Below, in pieces: positions 7,093-14,006 of a DNA stretch of 14,006 nucleotides. The position numbers and the translations under genes are program-made. Below the pieces are notes generated by a model. It was not told the DNA's origin and did no database searches. It worked only from the letters and a program-made list of their open reading frames with translations. Location: assembly GCA_002685655.1 (NCBI GenBank), contig NYXM01000152.1, forward strand, positions 1-14,006. The letters run 5' to 3'. The DNA is from Planctomycetaceae bacterium. Lineage in GTDB: Bacteria; Planctomycetota; Planctomycetia; Pirellulales; Pirellulaceae. Each line of letters starts with the position of its first letter. Within the stretch, counting starts at the first letter, position 1.

Positions 7093-10000
7093 ATGCAACG
7101 GACAGTCAAAAGACTCGCACTGCTAGTTCCCATGTTTGTGTTGTTGTTAAGCGGCCGTGTTGCTGAGGCCCAGGCCCCGGATTTCCCGGGCGTGGGGGCG
7201 GCACACGCGGCCGTCGAAAATGCCAAGGCCAAACGAATTGGCGCCGAGAGAGACCTGGCGCTAAAAAACGCTGAGGTGGCAGCGGCTGCGGAAGCGGCCC
7301 AGCAGACCCAGCAGGAGGCCGACAAGGCGGCGGTGGCAGCGGAGGCTGCCCAGGCCGCGGTGGACACGATCGCGGCCGCCATCCAGCAAGCTGTCGCGGA
7401 CCAGGAGGCTGCGGTCAAGGCTCAAGCGATCGCGATGGAGGCGGAAAAAGCGAGGGTGGAAGCTGAGAAAGTGCTGACTGCCAAAGACACGGCGACCAAG
7501 GCAGCGGTGGCCGCCCGCGACGCAGCCGACAAAGTGGCGGCACAAGCGGCGACGGACGAAGAGGCGGCGAGGAAAACCCTGGGGCAACAAGCCGCTGCGC
7601 TGAAAGTCGGCACGGACAAAGTGTTTGCCGCCGCTCCCGCCGGCGAAAAACCAGCTGCCCAACGGTCAGTTCAAGCTGTGGCGGCTCTGCTGACTGCGAC
7701 GCAAAATGTCGCCCAGAAAGTGCAGGTATCGAAGCAGGCGACGCAGAATGCAGCCGCGGCCAGGGCCACCGCGTTGCAGGCGACAGTCGACGCGATGGCT
7801 GCCGAGCGAGACCTTCCTGGTAAAGACCTGGCTGCCAAAAACGCTGCGGCCGCCGCCGATGCTGCGCAGAAAACGGTTGCCAAAGCCGCCAGCGAGGAGG
7901 CAGCGGCACGGACAGAGTTGGCTGCCCTGGTGGCAGCGGCCAGCACAGCGGCGAATCAGGCCGTTGCAGCGCAAGGCGACGCCAAGAACGAGGCCACACA
8001 GCAGGCGGCCAAGGCGGCGTCGGCGATGGCAGCGGTAACGCAAACTGCCGCTCAAACGGCGGAGGCATTAAGGCAGGCCTGGCAACTGGCAGACACCGCA
8101 AAGCGGGTCGCAATGCAAGCCGCTATCGAGCGTGCCGCTGCCGAGAAGACCTGGGCAGACAAAACCAACCTTGTCAAAAACGCGCCGGCAGTCAGAGAGG
8201 CGGCAGACGTAGCGGCTGCGCAAGCGGAAAACGACGAACAGGCAGTTCGCCAGCAGTTGGCGACCCAAATTGCAGCCGTCAAGGCGGCCGTGGACAAGGT
8301 GGCCGCGGTAGCCAGTGCGGGGCTGAAACCCACGGCCCAGGAGGCTGCCAAGCTGGCCGCTACGGTCGTGACGACGGCGGGAACTGTTGACCAAAAAACG
8401 CTGGCCAGGAAACAGGCCGTACAGAAGGCAGGTGTGGCCGGCAAAGTGGTGTCACCTGCCAGCATCGAGCGAACCACCGCGGAATTCGCTCTGGCTGACG
8501 AAACGGTTGACGCCAAGGCGACTGCGCAGACGGCCACCACCGCCCAGAACACCGCCAAAGCTTCGCAGGTAGGTGCTGACAATGCGGTAAAGCAGAAAGA
8601 AGCGGCGGAGAAAGCGCTGGCGGAGAAGCGCGAAGTTTCCAACGCCACGGCTGAGAAAGTCGCTTTGGCCCAGCAGGCCGTCGACAAACTTGTGGCGGAC
8701 TTGCAACCCCTGCAAGACGCCTTGCCGGCCACCGTCGCCGCAGAGAAAGAGGCGCAAGACAAATCAAAGGCGACCTTCGATGCGGCTCAAAAACTCGCTG
8801 TTGATGCCTGGAATTTGACGCCCAACTTCGACAAGCCCGTGGCGGATACGGCGAAACTAGCGGCCCAGAAGAAGGCTGCTTCCGACAAAGCCGAAGCAAC
8901 TCGCGTCGCCGCGGAACAGGTCCAGCAGCAGGCGCAAGCCAACCAGGCGTCGGCGCAGAAGACGCTGGAAGAAAAGATTGCCATGGCAACGGCGGCAGCC
9001 GCCAATGCCAAGACCGATCTGGCAGCAGCAGCCACGGCTCAAAAGGCGGCCACCGATGCGGCAACCGCTCAGGCGGCGGCCGAAAAAGCCTTGACCGTGA
9101 AAGACACCGTCGCCAAAGATGCTGTTGCCGCACTGGATGCGGCCCGCAAAGTGACAGCTCAAGCGGTGACGGCCGAAGAGGCCGCCCGCAAGACGTTGGC
9201 TGACCAGGCCCCCGCCTTGAAAACGGCCGTCGACAAAACCCCTGCCGTCGCAAACGAAGCCGAGAAGGCCGGTGCTCAACAGGCAGCACAAACAGTGGCC
9301 GCTTTGGTGGCGGTGACCCAAACACTGACCCAACAGACACAAGCTCTGAAAGGCTCCTTGCAGAAATCAGATGCCGCCAGCGCGGCAGCGCTGCAAGCGG
9401 CGATCCAACGCATGGCCGCCCAGCATGACCTGCAGGTCAAAGACCAGGTGGTCAAAGAAACGGCTGCAGCCAGCGAAGCGGCCCAGAAGGCGGCAGCCCA
9501 AGCGGCCAGCGATGAAGAGACGGCTCGGAAGGAACTCACCGCGCAGGCGGCAGCGACCCTGGCCTTGGTCGCCAAGGCTAACGCAGCCCAGGGGGATGCC
9601 AGGAAGGAGGCTGCCGAACAGGCCGCGGAGGCCACGGCAGCTGTGGTGGCAGCAACGGGAATCGTTGGTCAGAAGGTCCAGTCATTGAAGGATGCGTCGC
9701 AGAAAGCCGAAGCTGCTCGGCTGGCTGCCTTGCAGGCCGCTGCCCAGCGCAACACTGCCGAGCAGACCTTGGCGGAAAGGGACGCAGCGGCCCAGAACAC
9801 AGCTGCCGCGAGCGATGCGACGACAAAGGCGTTGGCTCAAGCGGCCACGCAAGAAGACGGGACTCGCAAAGGACTGGTGGCACAAGTTACCGCCGCCAAA
9901 GTTGCCGTGGACAAAGTCGCAGCAACCGCCAGTGAAGGGCTGAAACCAGTCGCGCAGGAAGCGGCTAAACTGGCCGCCACGATAGTGACAACGGCGGGAA

Positions 10001-11838
10001 CCGTCGGGCAGAAAGCGCAAGCTTGGAAACAGGCAGGGCAGGCGGCAGAAGCTGGTCGGAAAACCGCGGCGGAAGCTGCCGTCGCGCGAACTACGGCCGA
10101 GTTAGCCTCGGCCGACATGAAGGCTACTGCCCAGAAAGTGGCTCTACTGGCTACCAATAGCCAGAACACCGCCAAAAACTCGCAAGCGGCGACGGAGAAA
10201 GCTGCAGCCGAGCAGAAAGCCGCTGAGACCGCCGCAGCTACCGCAGTGGCGGCTGAGGCAGCGGCTACCCAAAAACTCGCCGCGGCCACGGTCGCGGCCA
10301 AGAAGGCCGACGACGAACAGACCGCGGCTGACAAAACCCTGGTGCAGAAGAAAGCGGAACGAAATGCTGCCCGCGGAACCGCTGACACTGCCAGTTCGGC
10401 TGCCCTCGGTGGACTGAAACCGCTGAACCCTGCCGCTTGGGATTACGCCAAAGCCCGCCATCTACTGGTCCGAGCCGGGTTCGGCGGCACGCTCGATGAG
10501 GTAGAAAAGCTGCACGATATGGGGTTGTACGAGGCCGTGGATTACATGGTCGATTACCACCTACGGTCGACGACGAACATCGATTTCGATGCGTTCCCGC
10601 CGGAACGTCCCCTGCCGCTGGAAAGCAAGCTTGGCGGCCCGATTAGGGGCAAGTTCAACAGCCGCAGGCAACAGGCGGAGAACAACCAGCTGGCTGGACT
10701 GCGCCGCTGGTGGATTAGACGGATGGTCGAATCGCCAAACCCACTGCAGGAGAAGCTGGCCCTGTTCTGGCATGGTCATTTTGCCGCGCAGTACAGCACG
10801 GTGAAACACAGCTACATCATGTATTTGCAGAACCAGCTCTTCCGCGAGCACGCCAACGGCAACTTCGGGGCCTTGCTGTACGGCATCGTCCACGATCCGG
10901 CTATGTTGCTGTATCTGGATAACAACCAGAACGTCAAAGGTAAGCCCAACGAAAACCTGGCGCGCGAGATCATGGAGCTGTTTTCCATGGGCCTTGACCA
11001 GGGCTACACGGAACAGGACATTCGCCAAGCGTCCCGTGCCTTGACGGGCTATACCTACGATCACTACACCGGCCAGTTCCGCTACATCGCCGACAGCCAC
11101 GACGTGGACGACAAAACCGTGTTTGGCAAGACCGGCAACTGGACGGGAGACGACCTGGTGACGTTGATCCTCGAGCAGCCGGAGACGGGCCGGTTCATTG
11201 CGCTCAGGCTGTTTCAGTTCTTCGCTTACGAGAATCCCAGTCAGGATACTGTCGACCGTCTGGCCCGCGTGTTGCAGGTTCACCAGTACGATCAGGCTCC
11301 CATGCTGAAAAGCCTGTTCCTGTCAGAACAGTTTTATAGCCAGCAAGCCATGGGTACGCAGATCAAGAGCCCCGTACAACTCGTGGTCGGGGCGTTGCGC
11401 GACCTGGGCGTCGAAGATGCCAACTACGCAACGGCTGATTCCGCCGTGCAGCAGATGGGCCAACAGCTCTTCGAGCCGCCGGACGTGAAGGGCTGGCGAC
11501 GAGGCCGTGCTTGGATCAACGCCAATCGCGTCTTCATCCGCTACAACCTGCTGGCCAGTGTTGTCAAGAGCGTCCCGCAACCGGAAGGTCCGGCGGGCGT
11601 CGACGTGGTCGGCTTGTTGGAAGAGGCGGACTGCAAGACGGCGGCCGAGATTGTTGATTACTTGGCCCGCTGCTGCCTGGTTCAGACGTTGAACCCGCAA
11701 AAGCGGACCGAGCTGTTGAACCATCTTGGGGAGTTGCCCGCGCCTGAACAGTGGGCGGAGCAACGGAACCAGCTCAATGCGAAGCTTCGCACCATGTTGG
11801 TTTTGATGTTCAGTATTCCGGAGTACCAGATGACATAG
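7093..11838 (+). CDS. Giant DUF1800 family protein, copy 3, with six 113-residue helical repeats
   Basis: This 1,581-residue protein starts with a Sec signal peptide: MQRTVKR, a hydrophobic core, and a likely cleavage after AEA (residue 26). Residues about 27-1100 are Ala-, Gln-, Lys- and Glu-rich and predicted helical. They contain repeat units at 123-235, 236-348, 349-461, 662-774, 775-887 and 888-1000, each 113 residues, with a 200-residue linker after the third. The DUF1800 domain occupies about 1110-1581: WDYAKARHLL from W1116, W1226-HGHF, N1286-ENLARE, and VKGW ending at W1468. Usual DUF1800 proteins are roughly the size of the C-terminal part alone. AGGA at 7079-7082 precedes the ATG by 10 bases. 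The DUF1501 partner starts 76 bp downstream. The domain is certain; the helical part as a stalk, spacer or self-assembling region is inference. A misassembly of the repeats is unlikely because the copies are clearly diverged. Confidence 0.93.
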   Translation: MQRTVKRLALLVPMFVLLLSGRVAEAQAPDFPGVGAAHAAVENAKAKRIGAERDLALKNAEVAAAAEAAQQTQQEADKAAVAAEAAQAAVDTIAAAIQQAVADQEAAVKAQAIAMEAEKARVEAEKVLTAKDTATKAAVAARDAADKVAAQAATDEEAARKTLGQQAAALKVGTDKVFAAAPAGEKPAAQRSVQAVAALLTATQNVAQKVQVSKQATQNAAAARATALQATVDAMAAERDLPGKDLAAKNAAAAADAAQKTVAKAASEEAAARTELAALVAAASTAANQAVAAQGDAKNEATQQAAKAASAMAAVTQTAAQTAEALRQAWQLADTAKRVAMQAAIERAAAEKTWADKTNLVKNAPAVREAADVAAAQAENDEQAVRQQLATQIAAVKAAVDKVAAVASAGLKPTAQEAAKLAATVVTTAGTVDQKTLARKQAVQKAGVAGKVVSPASIERTTAEFALADETVDAKATAQTATTAQNTAKASQVGADNAVKQKEAAEKALAEKREVSNATAEKVALAQQAVDKLVADLQPLQDALPATVAAEKEAQDKSKATFDAAQKLAVDAWNLTPNFDKPVADTAKLAAQKKAASDKAEATRVAAEQVQQQAQANQASAQKTLEEKIAMATAAAANAKTDLAAAATAQKAATDAATAQAAAEKALTVKDTVAKDAVAALDAARKVTAQAVTAEEAARKTLADQAPALKTAVDKTPAVANEAEKAGAQQAAQTVAALVAVTQTLTQQTQALKGSLQKSDAASAAALQAAIQRMAAQHDLQVKDQVVKETAAASEAAQKAAAQAASDEETARKELTAQAAATLALVAKANAAQGDARKEAAEQAAEATAAVVAATGIVGQKVQSLKDASQKAEAARLAALQAAAQRNTAEQTLAERDAAAQNTAAASDATTKALAQAATQEDGTRKGLVAQVTAAKVAVDKVAATASEGLKPVAQEAAKLAATIVTTAGTVGQKAQAWKQAGQAAEAGRKTAAEAAVARTTAELASADMKATAQKVALLATNSQNTAKNSQAATEKAAAEQKAAETAAATAVAAEAAATQKLAAATVAAKKADDEQTAADKTLVQKKAERNAARGTADTASSAALGGLKPLNPAAWDYAKARHLLVRAGFGGTLDEVEKLHDMGLYEAVDYMVDYHLRSTTNIDFDAFPPERPLPLESKLGGPIRGKFNSRRQQAENNQLAGLRRWWIRRMVESPNPLQEKLALFWHGHFAAQYSTVKHSYIMYLQNQLFREHANGNFGALLYGIVHDPAMLLYLDNNQNVKGKPNENLAREIMELFSMGLDQGYTEQDIRQASRALTGYTYDHYTGQFRYIADSHDVDDKTVFGKTGNWTGDDLVTLILEQPETGRFIALRLFQFFAYENPSQDTVDRLARVLQVHQYDQAPMLKSLFLSEQFYSQQAMGTQIKSPVQLVVGALRDLGVEDANYATADSAVQQMGQQLFEPPDVKGWRRGRAWINANRVFIRYNLLASVVKSVPQPEGPAGVDVVGLLEEADCKTAAEIVDYLARCCLVQTLNPQKRTELLNHLGELPAPEQWAEQRNQLNAKLRTMLVLMFSIPEYQMT
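7459..8475 (+). repeat. Block A: three consecutive 113-residue (339-bp) repeats
   Basis: Units begin at 7459, 7798 and 8137. Each begins with a K/R-rich helix (for example AAERDLPGKD), passes an acidic stretch ending in a conserved Arg (codons at 7570, 7909, 8248, exactly 339 bp apart), then a turn-like Gly-containing segment (AGEKP, QGDAK, AGLKP), then another Ala-rich helix. There are no insertions or deletions at the anchor points, although the amino acid sequences have diverged. Confidence 0.88.
8476..9075 (+). repeat. Linker with a partial fourth unit, 200 residues
   Basis: The linker opens with TAEFALADE, which resembles a unit start, and continues with an Ala/Lys/Gln-rich helix-type sequence including the less repetitive stretch AWNLTPNFDKP near 8810-8837. 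Its first 40 or so residues correspond to the segment following block B (TAELASADM at 10093). The two blocks therefore each end with a truncated unit. Confidence 0.6.
9076..10092 (+). repeat. Block B: three 113-residue repeats, a 1617-bp-shifted copy of block A
   Basis: Units begin at 9076, 9415 and 9754, with anchor Arg codons at 9187, 9526 and 9865. Every anchor is exactly 1617 bp (539 codons) after its block A counterpart, and unit 1 matches 4, 2 matches 5 and 3 matches 6 better than neighbours match each other. In the best segment, residues 396-447 against 935-986, I count 39 identical of 52. Synonymous sites differ widely, so the duplication is old. Confidence 0.88.
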
Positions 11839-11841
11839 CAA

Positions 11842-11882
11842 CGGCCTGCGTGGGATTGTTCGCCTGGCCGAAAAAGTTTTTT
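11842..11882 (+). terminator. Stem-loop with T-run in junction 3, possible weak terminator
   Basis: CGGCC..GCG (11842-11850) can pair with CGC..GGCCG (11861-11870) through a small internal loop, followed by A5-G-T6 (11871-11882). It starts three bases after the DUF1800 stop. The T-run makes it the most terminator-like of the three junction hairpins, and it may lower DUF1501 copy 3 expression relative to its partner. Full termination would be odd inside a gene pair. Confidence 0.4.
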
Positions 11883-11900
11883 AACGTCTTTAAGTCAATA

Positions 11901-11906
11901 AAGGAG
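11901..11906 (+). promoter_or_regulatory. Ribosome binding site deciding the DUF1501 copy 3 start
   Basis: AAGGAG lies 8 bases before ATG 11915. An in-frame GTG at 11906 overlaps this motif, so it cannot be the start that uses it. Confidence 0.75.
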
Positions 11907-11914
11907 TGTTAGTG

Positions 11915-13144
11915 ATGACTCGAACTTCTATTGCGACTCGTCGAGATTTCTTGAATCGTGGTTTGGGTGTAGTCGGGGTCAGCAGCGCGCTTCCGAATTT
12001 CCTGGTTCGCTCGGCCCTCGGCGCGCCCGAGGCACCGACGGGCGGGCGGATTGCCGTGGCACTGTTGCTGGAAGGCGGTCACGATGGTCTTAGCGATGTG
12101 CCTCCCTACGGACAGGAGGAGTATGGCAAGTTTCGGCAAGCGACGCGGATCCAAGATAACGAAGTGCTCAAGCTCAATGAGGAAGTGGGCCTGCACCCGA
12201 ACCTGGCCGGGTTCAAAGAGCTGTACGACCAGGGTCAGTGCGCCGTGGTACTGGGCACGGGCTATCCAAGCTTCAACTACAGCCACTTCGAGGCGCGGGC
12301 TATCTGGTCGGCGGCGGATCGCGGATGGCGCGAGGCGGGTGGCTGGTTGGGCCGATACTGCGATCATGCTTTCAAGGGCAAGGGTGATCCGATCGTCTCA
12401 GTTTCGGTCGGTGGCGGCCGAGCACCTTTGGTCCTTAAAGGCCAAAGCTATCCAGGTGTCAGCTTCAACGCTCCCCAGTCGTTCCAATTTACAGCCGAAC
12501 GCGGTGAGGCGGAGTACGCTTTGTACCAGAAGCTGAACCAGATTGGTCAGGGCGCTGGGAATGCTGATTTACAGTTCGTCACACAGACCGCCGTCACGGC
12601 GAACGCCGCGAGTGAAAAGGTCCGCGAGGTGGCCAGCAAGTACAAGCCAAGCGTGACCTATCCCAATACTAGGCTGGCCAATAGCTTCAAGCTGATTGCC
12701 GGCATGATCGCGGGCGGTTTGAGCACGCGCGTCTACTACACACAGCAAGGCGGCTACGACACGCACGGTAACCAGCGGGGCCGTCACAACACCTTGATGG
12801 CTCAACTAAATGACGCCGTAACCGCTTTCCAGAAAGACCTGGCGGCCCAAGGTAACGCCGACCGCGTGATGACGTTTACCTTCAGCGAATTTGGAAGGCG
12901 GGTGGACGAGAACAAGAGCCAAGGGACGGACCACGGTTCGGCCCAGCCTATGTTCCTGTTCGGTCCGGGCGTGAAAGGCGGTCTGCACGGCAAGCAACCA
13001 AGCCTGGCTGACGTGCCGCGCAACAACCTCAAGATGTCAGTCGATTTCCGCAGCGTCTACGCGGCGGTGTTGGAGAAATGGCTCGGTGTCCCAAGTGAAC
13101 CAATCTTAGGGGAGAAATATCCGCTCTTGGATTGCGTTGGGTAG
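11915..13144 (+). CDS. DUF1501 family protein, copy 3, Tat-exported
   Basis: This 409-residue protein is the most compact of the three DUF1501 copies. It has a twin-arginine leader (ATRRDFL, R9-R10) and a likely cleavage at ALG/APE near residue 38. Conserved segments are GGHDG followed by an Asp, GTGYPSFNYSHF, GGYDTH (D282, H284), SEFGRR (E325) and GTDHG (D339, H340). By superfamily analogy these Asp, Glu and His positions may bind metal; the enzyme activity has not been established for this family as far as I know. It closes the third cassette, 76 bp after the giant DUF1800 gene, and is followed by terminator-like sequence, suggesting it is the last gene of the cluster. Family assignment is firm; substrate is unknown. 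Confidence 0.93.
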   Translation: MTRTSIATRRDFLNRGLGVVGVSSALPNFLVRSALGAPEAPTGGRIAVALLLEGGHDGLSDVPPYGQEEYGKFRQATRIQDNEVLKLNEEVGLHPNLAGFKELYDQGQCAVVLGTGYPSFNYSHFEARAIWSAADRGWREAGGWLGRYCDHAFKGKGDPIVSVSVGGGRAPLVLKGQSYPGVSFNAPQSFQFTAERGEAEYALYQKLNQIGQGAGNADLQFVTQTAVTANAASEKVREVASKYKPSVTYPNTRLANSFKLIAGMIAGGLSTRVYYTQQGGYDTHGNQRGRHNTLMAQLNDAVTAFQKDLAAQGNADRVMTFTFSEFGRRVDENKSQGTDHGSAQPMFLFGPGVKGGLHGKQPSLADVPRNNLKMSVDFRSVYAAVLEKWLGVPSEPILGEKYPLLDCVG

Positions 13145-13193
13145 AGGACCCGGACCCGGTACGCCGTAACCGTTCACAGGACGGGGGCTGGCG

Positions 13194-13261
13194 CATTTTT
13201 CGGCCGTGAATTGTGACCTTTGGACATACACGTTGGCCGAAAAATGGGCTTGGCCCTTTTT
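13194..13261 (+). terminator. Terminator region with two overlapping hairpins
   Basis: A perfect 12-bp inverted repeat, CATTTTTCGGCC (13194-13205) and GGCCGAAAAATG (13235-13246), encloses a 29-base loop. Just after it, AAAAA-T-GGGC (13240-13249) pairs with GCCC-TTTTT (13253-13261) around a 3-base loop, giving a compact GC stem with A-run and T-run arms. This is the expected form of an intrinsic terminator, possibly active in both directions. The two structures share 13240-13246 and cannot form fully at once. Confidence 0.7.
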
Positions 13262-13540
13262 CGCCCTGCCCCCTTTTGCGCGCGCCGGATGACGAAGGGA
13301 ACAACGAAGCTCACTGTCCTCTTCACGTCACGAAACAGTTATTTTCACCCCGCTTACGGGTGAGCAGACTTTCCGCGGACCGGCGCAATGAGGGAAACTT
13401 TTCCGGTTCGGCAAACAAATCGGGAAAAGAAATCGTCGCGGACTGTCGATTGTGTGTACGAAGCGGACATCGCGACTGTAAAGCCCTTCTTGGCTGGCCC
13501 GTCGAGCCAGCGCGCCCCTTCGTCGCCACGATGTTCAAAT

Positions 13541-13590
13541 GATGAGTTAAACTTGATAAATATAGTTTAATTTCACGTATTTTATTGTTG
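13541..13590 (+). promoter_or_regulatory. AT-rich promoter-like stretch before the last gene
   Basis: The base composition drops sharply to AT-rich here, in contrast to the GC-rich surroundings. TTGATA (13553-13558) and TATTTT (13578-13583) could serve as -35 and -10 elements, but the 19-base spacing is long. It sits 30-80 bases before ATG 13622, the expected place for a promoter. The exact elements are uncertain. Confidence 0.35.
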
Positions 13591-13621
13591 AAGTCTGAGT
13601 GGTGACGGGAGAGGATTCCGC

Positions 13622-14006
13622 ATGAACGAGCATGCCAGGGCGACTGGTAGCGGTGTGTCGAGTGCGGTTCGTAGCCACATTTGGCTGCTAGCAGTGCTGC
13701 TGGCTGTGATCACGGTTCGATCGCTGCCGGTGACGGGCGAAGAACCGCCGTCGTCCGCAACTCGAGCACGCGAGGCCATTACCTCGCCGTTATCTCTACT
13801 TGAGCCCTTGCCTGAAGAAGTGCCGGCACCAGATCCTGACGAGGCTCACGCGAGGGTCTTTCTCTGTAATCCCTTTCCGTCCGCAGCGGCTTGCGGCGAA
13901 TGTCACCCCAGCCGCTGCAGCCCACCGCAGGCAACATCCAGCCCAACCCGACTCCGCGGAACAATCGCCGTGCCGAGCGGTGGTGTTCCACGCGCGGTGT
14001 TTGAAC
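13622..14006 (+). CDS. Membrane-anchored or exported protein with a CxxCH motif (3' end cut)
   Basis: The frame stays open for 128 codons and runs off the window. GAGGA (13611-13615) lies 6 bases before the ATG. Residues about 19-34 (HIWLLAVLLAVITV) form a hydrophobic signal or anchor, followed by a Pro/Glu/Ala-rich stretch (residues 40-75). CGECH at residues 91-95 (codons 13892-13906) has the form of a c-type heme attachment site, and its context NPFPSAAACGECHP is like exported planctomycete cytochromes as I know them. After the motif, the sequence (Ser/Pro/Arg-rich) no longer looks like a typical cytochrome, so a chance CxxCH or a frameshift after 13910 is possible. It has its own promoter-like region and a terminator before it, so it is probably not part of the cassette cluster. 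Confidence 0.55.
   Translation, partial: MNEHARATGSGVSSAVRSHIWLLAVLLAVITVRSLPVTGEEPPSSATRAREAITSPLSLLEPLPEEVPAPDPDEAHARVFLCNPFPSAAACGECHPSRCSPPQATSSPTRLRGTIAVPSGGVPRAVFE

Larger units (their letters stand above)
13145..13621. other. Gap after the cassette array
   Basis: These 477 bp separate the cluster from the next gene. They contain the terminator-like region at 13194-13261, small hairpins at 13346-13362, 13398-13429 and 13491-13510, and an AT-rich stretch at about 13540-13590. One open frame (13213-13542) exists but starts inside the terminator, has no ribosome binding site and no recognisable motif, so I do not call it a gene. Confidence 0.7.

Noticed and set aside
6882..7166. Open frame of 94 codons in the cassette 2/3 gap
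   Set aside because: Its beginning is the DUF1501 relic; after a one-base deletion it reads the wrong frame and then runs into the next gene's signal peptide.
7093..11838. Repeat blocks as an assembly duplication artefact
   Set aside because: Blocks A and B differ at many synonymous and non-synonymous sites, which an assembly error would not produce.
13213..13542. Open frame of 109 codons after the array
   Set aside because: It starts with GTG inside the terminator hairpin, lacks a ribosome binding site, and shows no motif or neighbour logic.
13779..13991. Open frame of 70 codons on the - strand over the last gene
   Set aside because: Arg-rich translation with no motif; the + frame has a better ribosome binding site, a hydrophobic leader and a CxxCH motif.

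Overview
The window looks like a piece of a GC-rich planctomycete-type chromosome (Planctomycetota, possibly Pirellulales). The reasons are the tandem DUF1800/DUF1501 gene pairs, the Tat signal on every DUF1501 protein, and a neighbouring exported protein with a CxxCH heme-type motif. Lineage is inferred from gene content only; there is no rRNA or other marker gene here. All supported genes lie on the + strand.

Layout. Positions 1-13144 hold three successive copies of a two-gene cassette, DUF1800 then DUF1501. Copy 1 is 1-1335 (DUF1800, 5' end outside the window) plus 1445-2698 (DUF1501). Copy 2 is 2832-5369 plus 5486-6751. Copy 3 is 7093-11838 plus 11915-13144. Between copies 2 and 3 (6752-7092) there is a frameshifted relic of the 3' end of another DUF1501 gene, preceded by a perfect 12-bp hairpin, so the array has probably lost or rearranged a cassette. 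Each DUF1800-to-DUF1501 junction carries a stem-loop just after the DUF1800 stop. After copy 3 comes a terminator-like region (13194-13261), a mostly gene-free gap to 13621, and the start of a membrane-anchored or exported protein with a CGECH motif (13622 to the window end).

How the genes may work together. Every complete DUF1800 protein has a Sec-type signal peptide and every DUF1501 protein has a twin-arginine (Tat) signal, so both partners should act outside the cytoplasm, in the periplasm or at the cell surface. DUF1501 belongs to the alkaline phosphatase/sulfatase-like superfamily; the biochemical role of DUF1800 is not known. What stands out is that the complete DUF1800 proteins carry very long Ala-rich helical N-terminal regions that differ between neighbours. 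Copy 2 has about 330 residues built on a five-residue Lys/Glu repeat. Copy 3 has about 1,080 residues containing six copies of an exactly 113-residue unit, arranged as two blocks of three offset by exactly 539 residues (1617 bp). The catalytic-looking C-terminal domains stay closely similar while the stalk-like regions change. The best candidate for something undescribed is therefore a family of paired envelope proteins with swappable, expanding helical stalks. The function of the system is inference.
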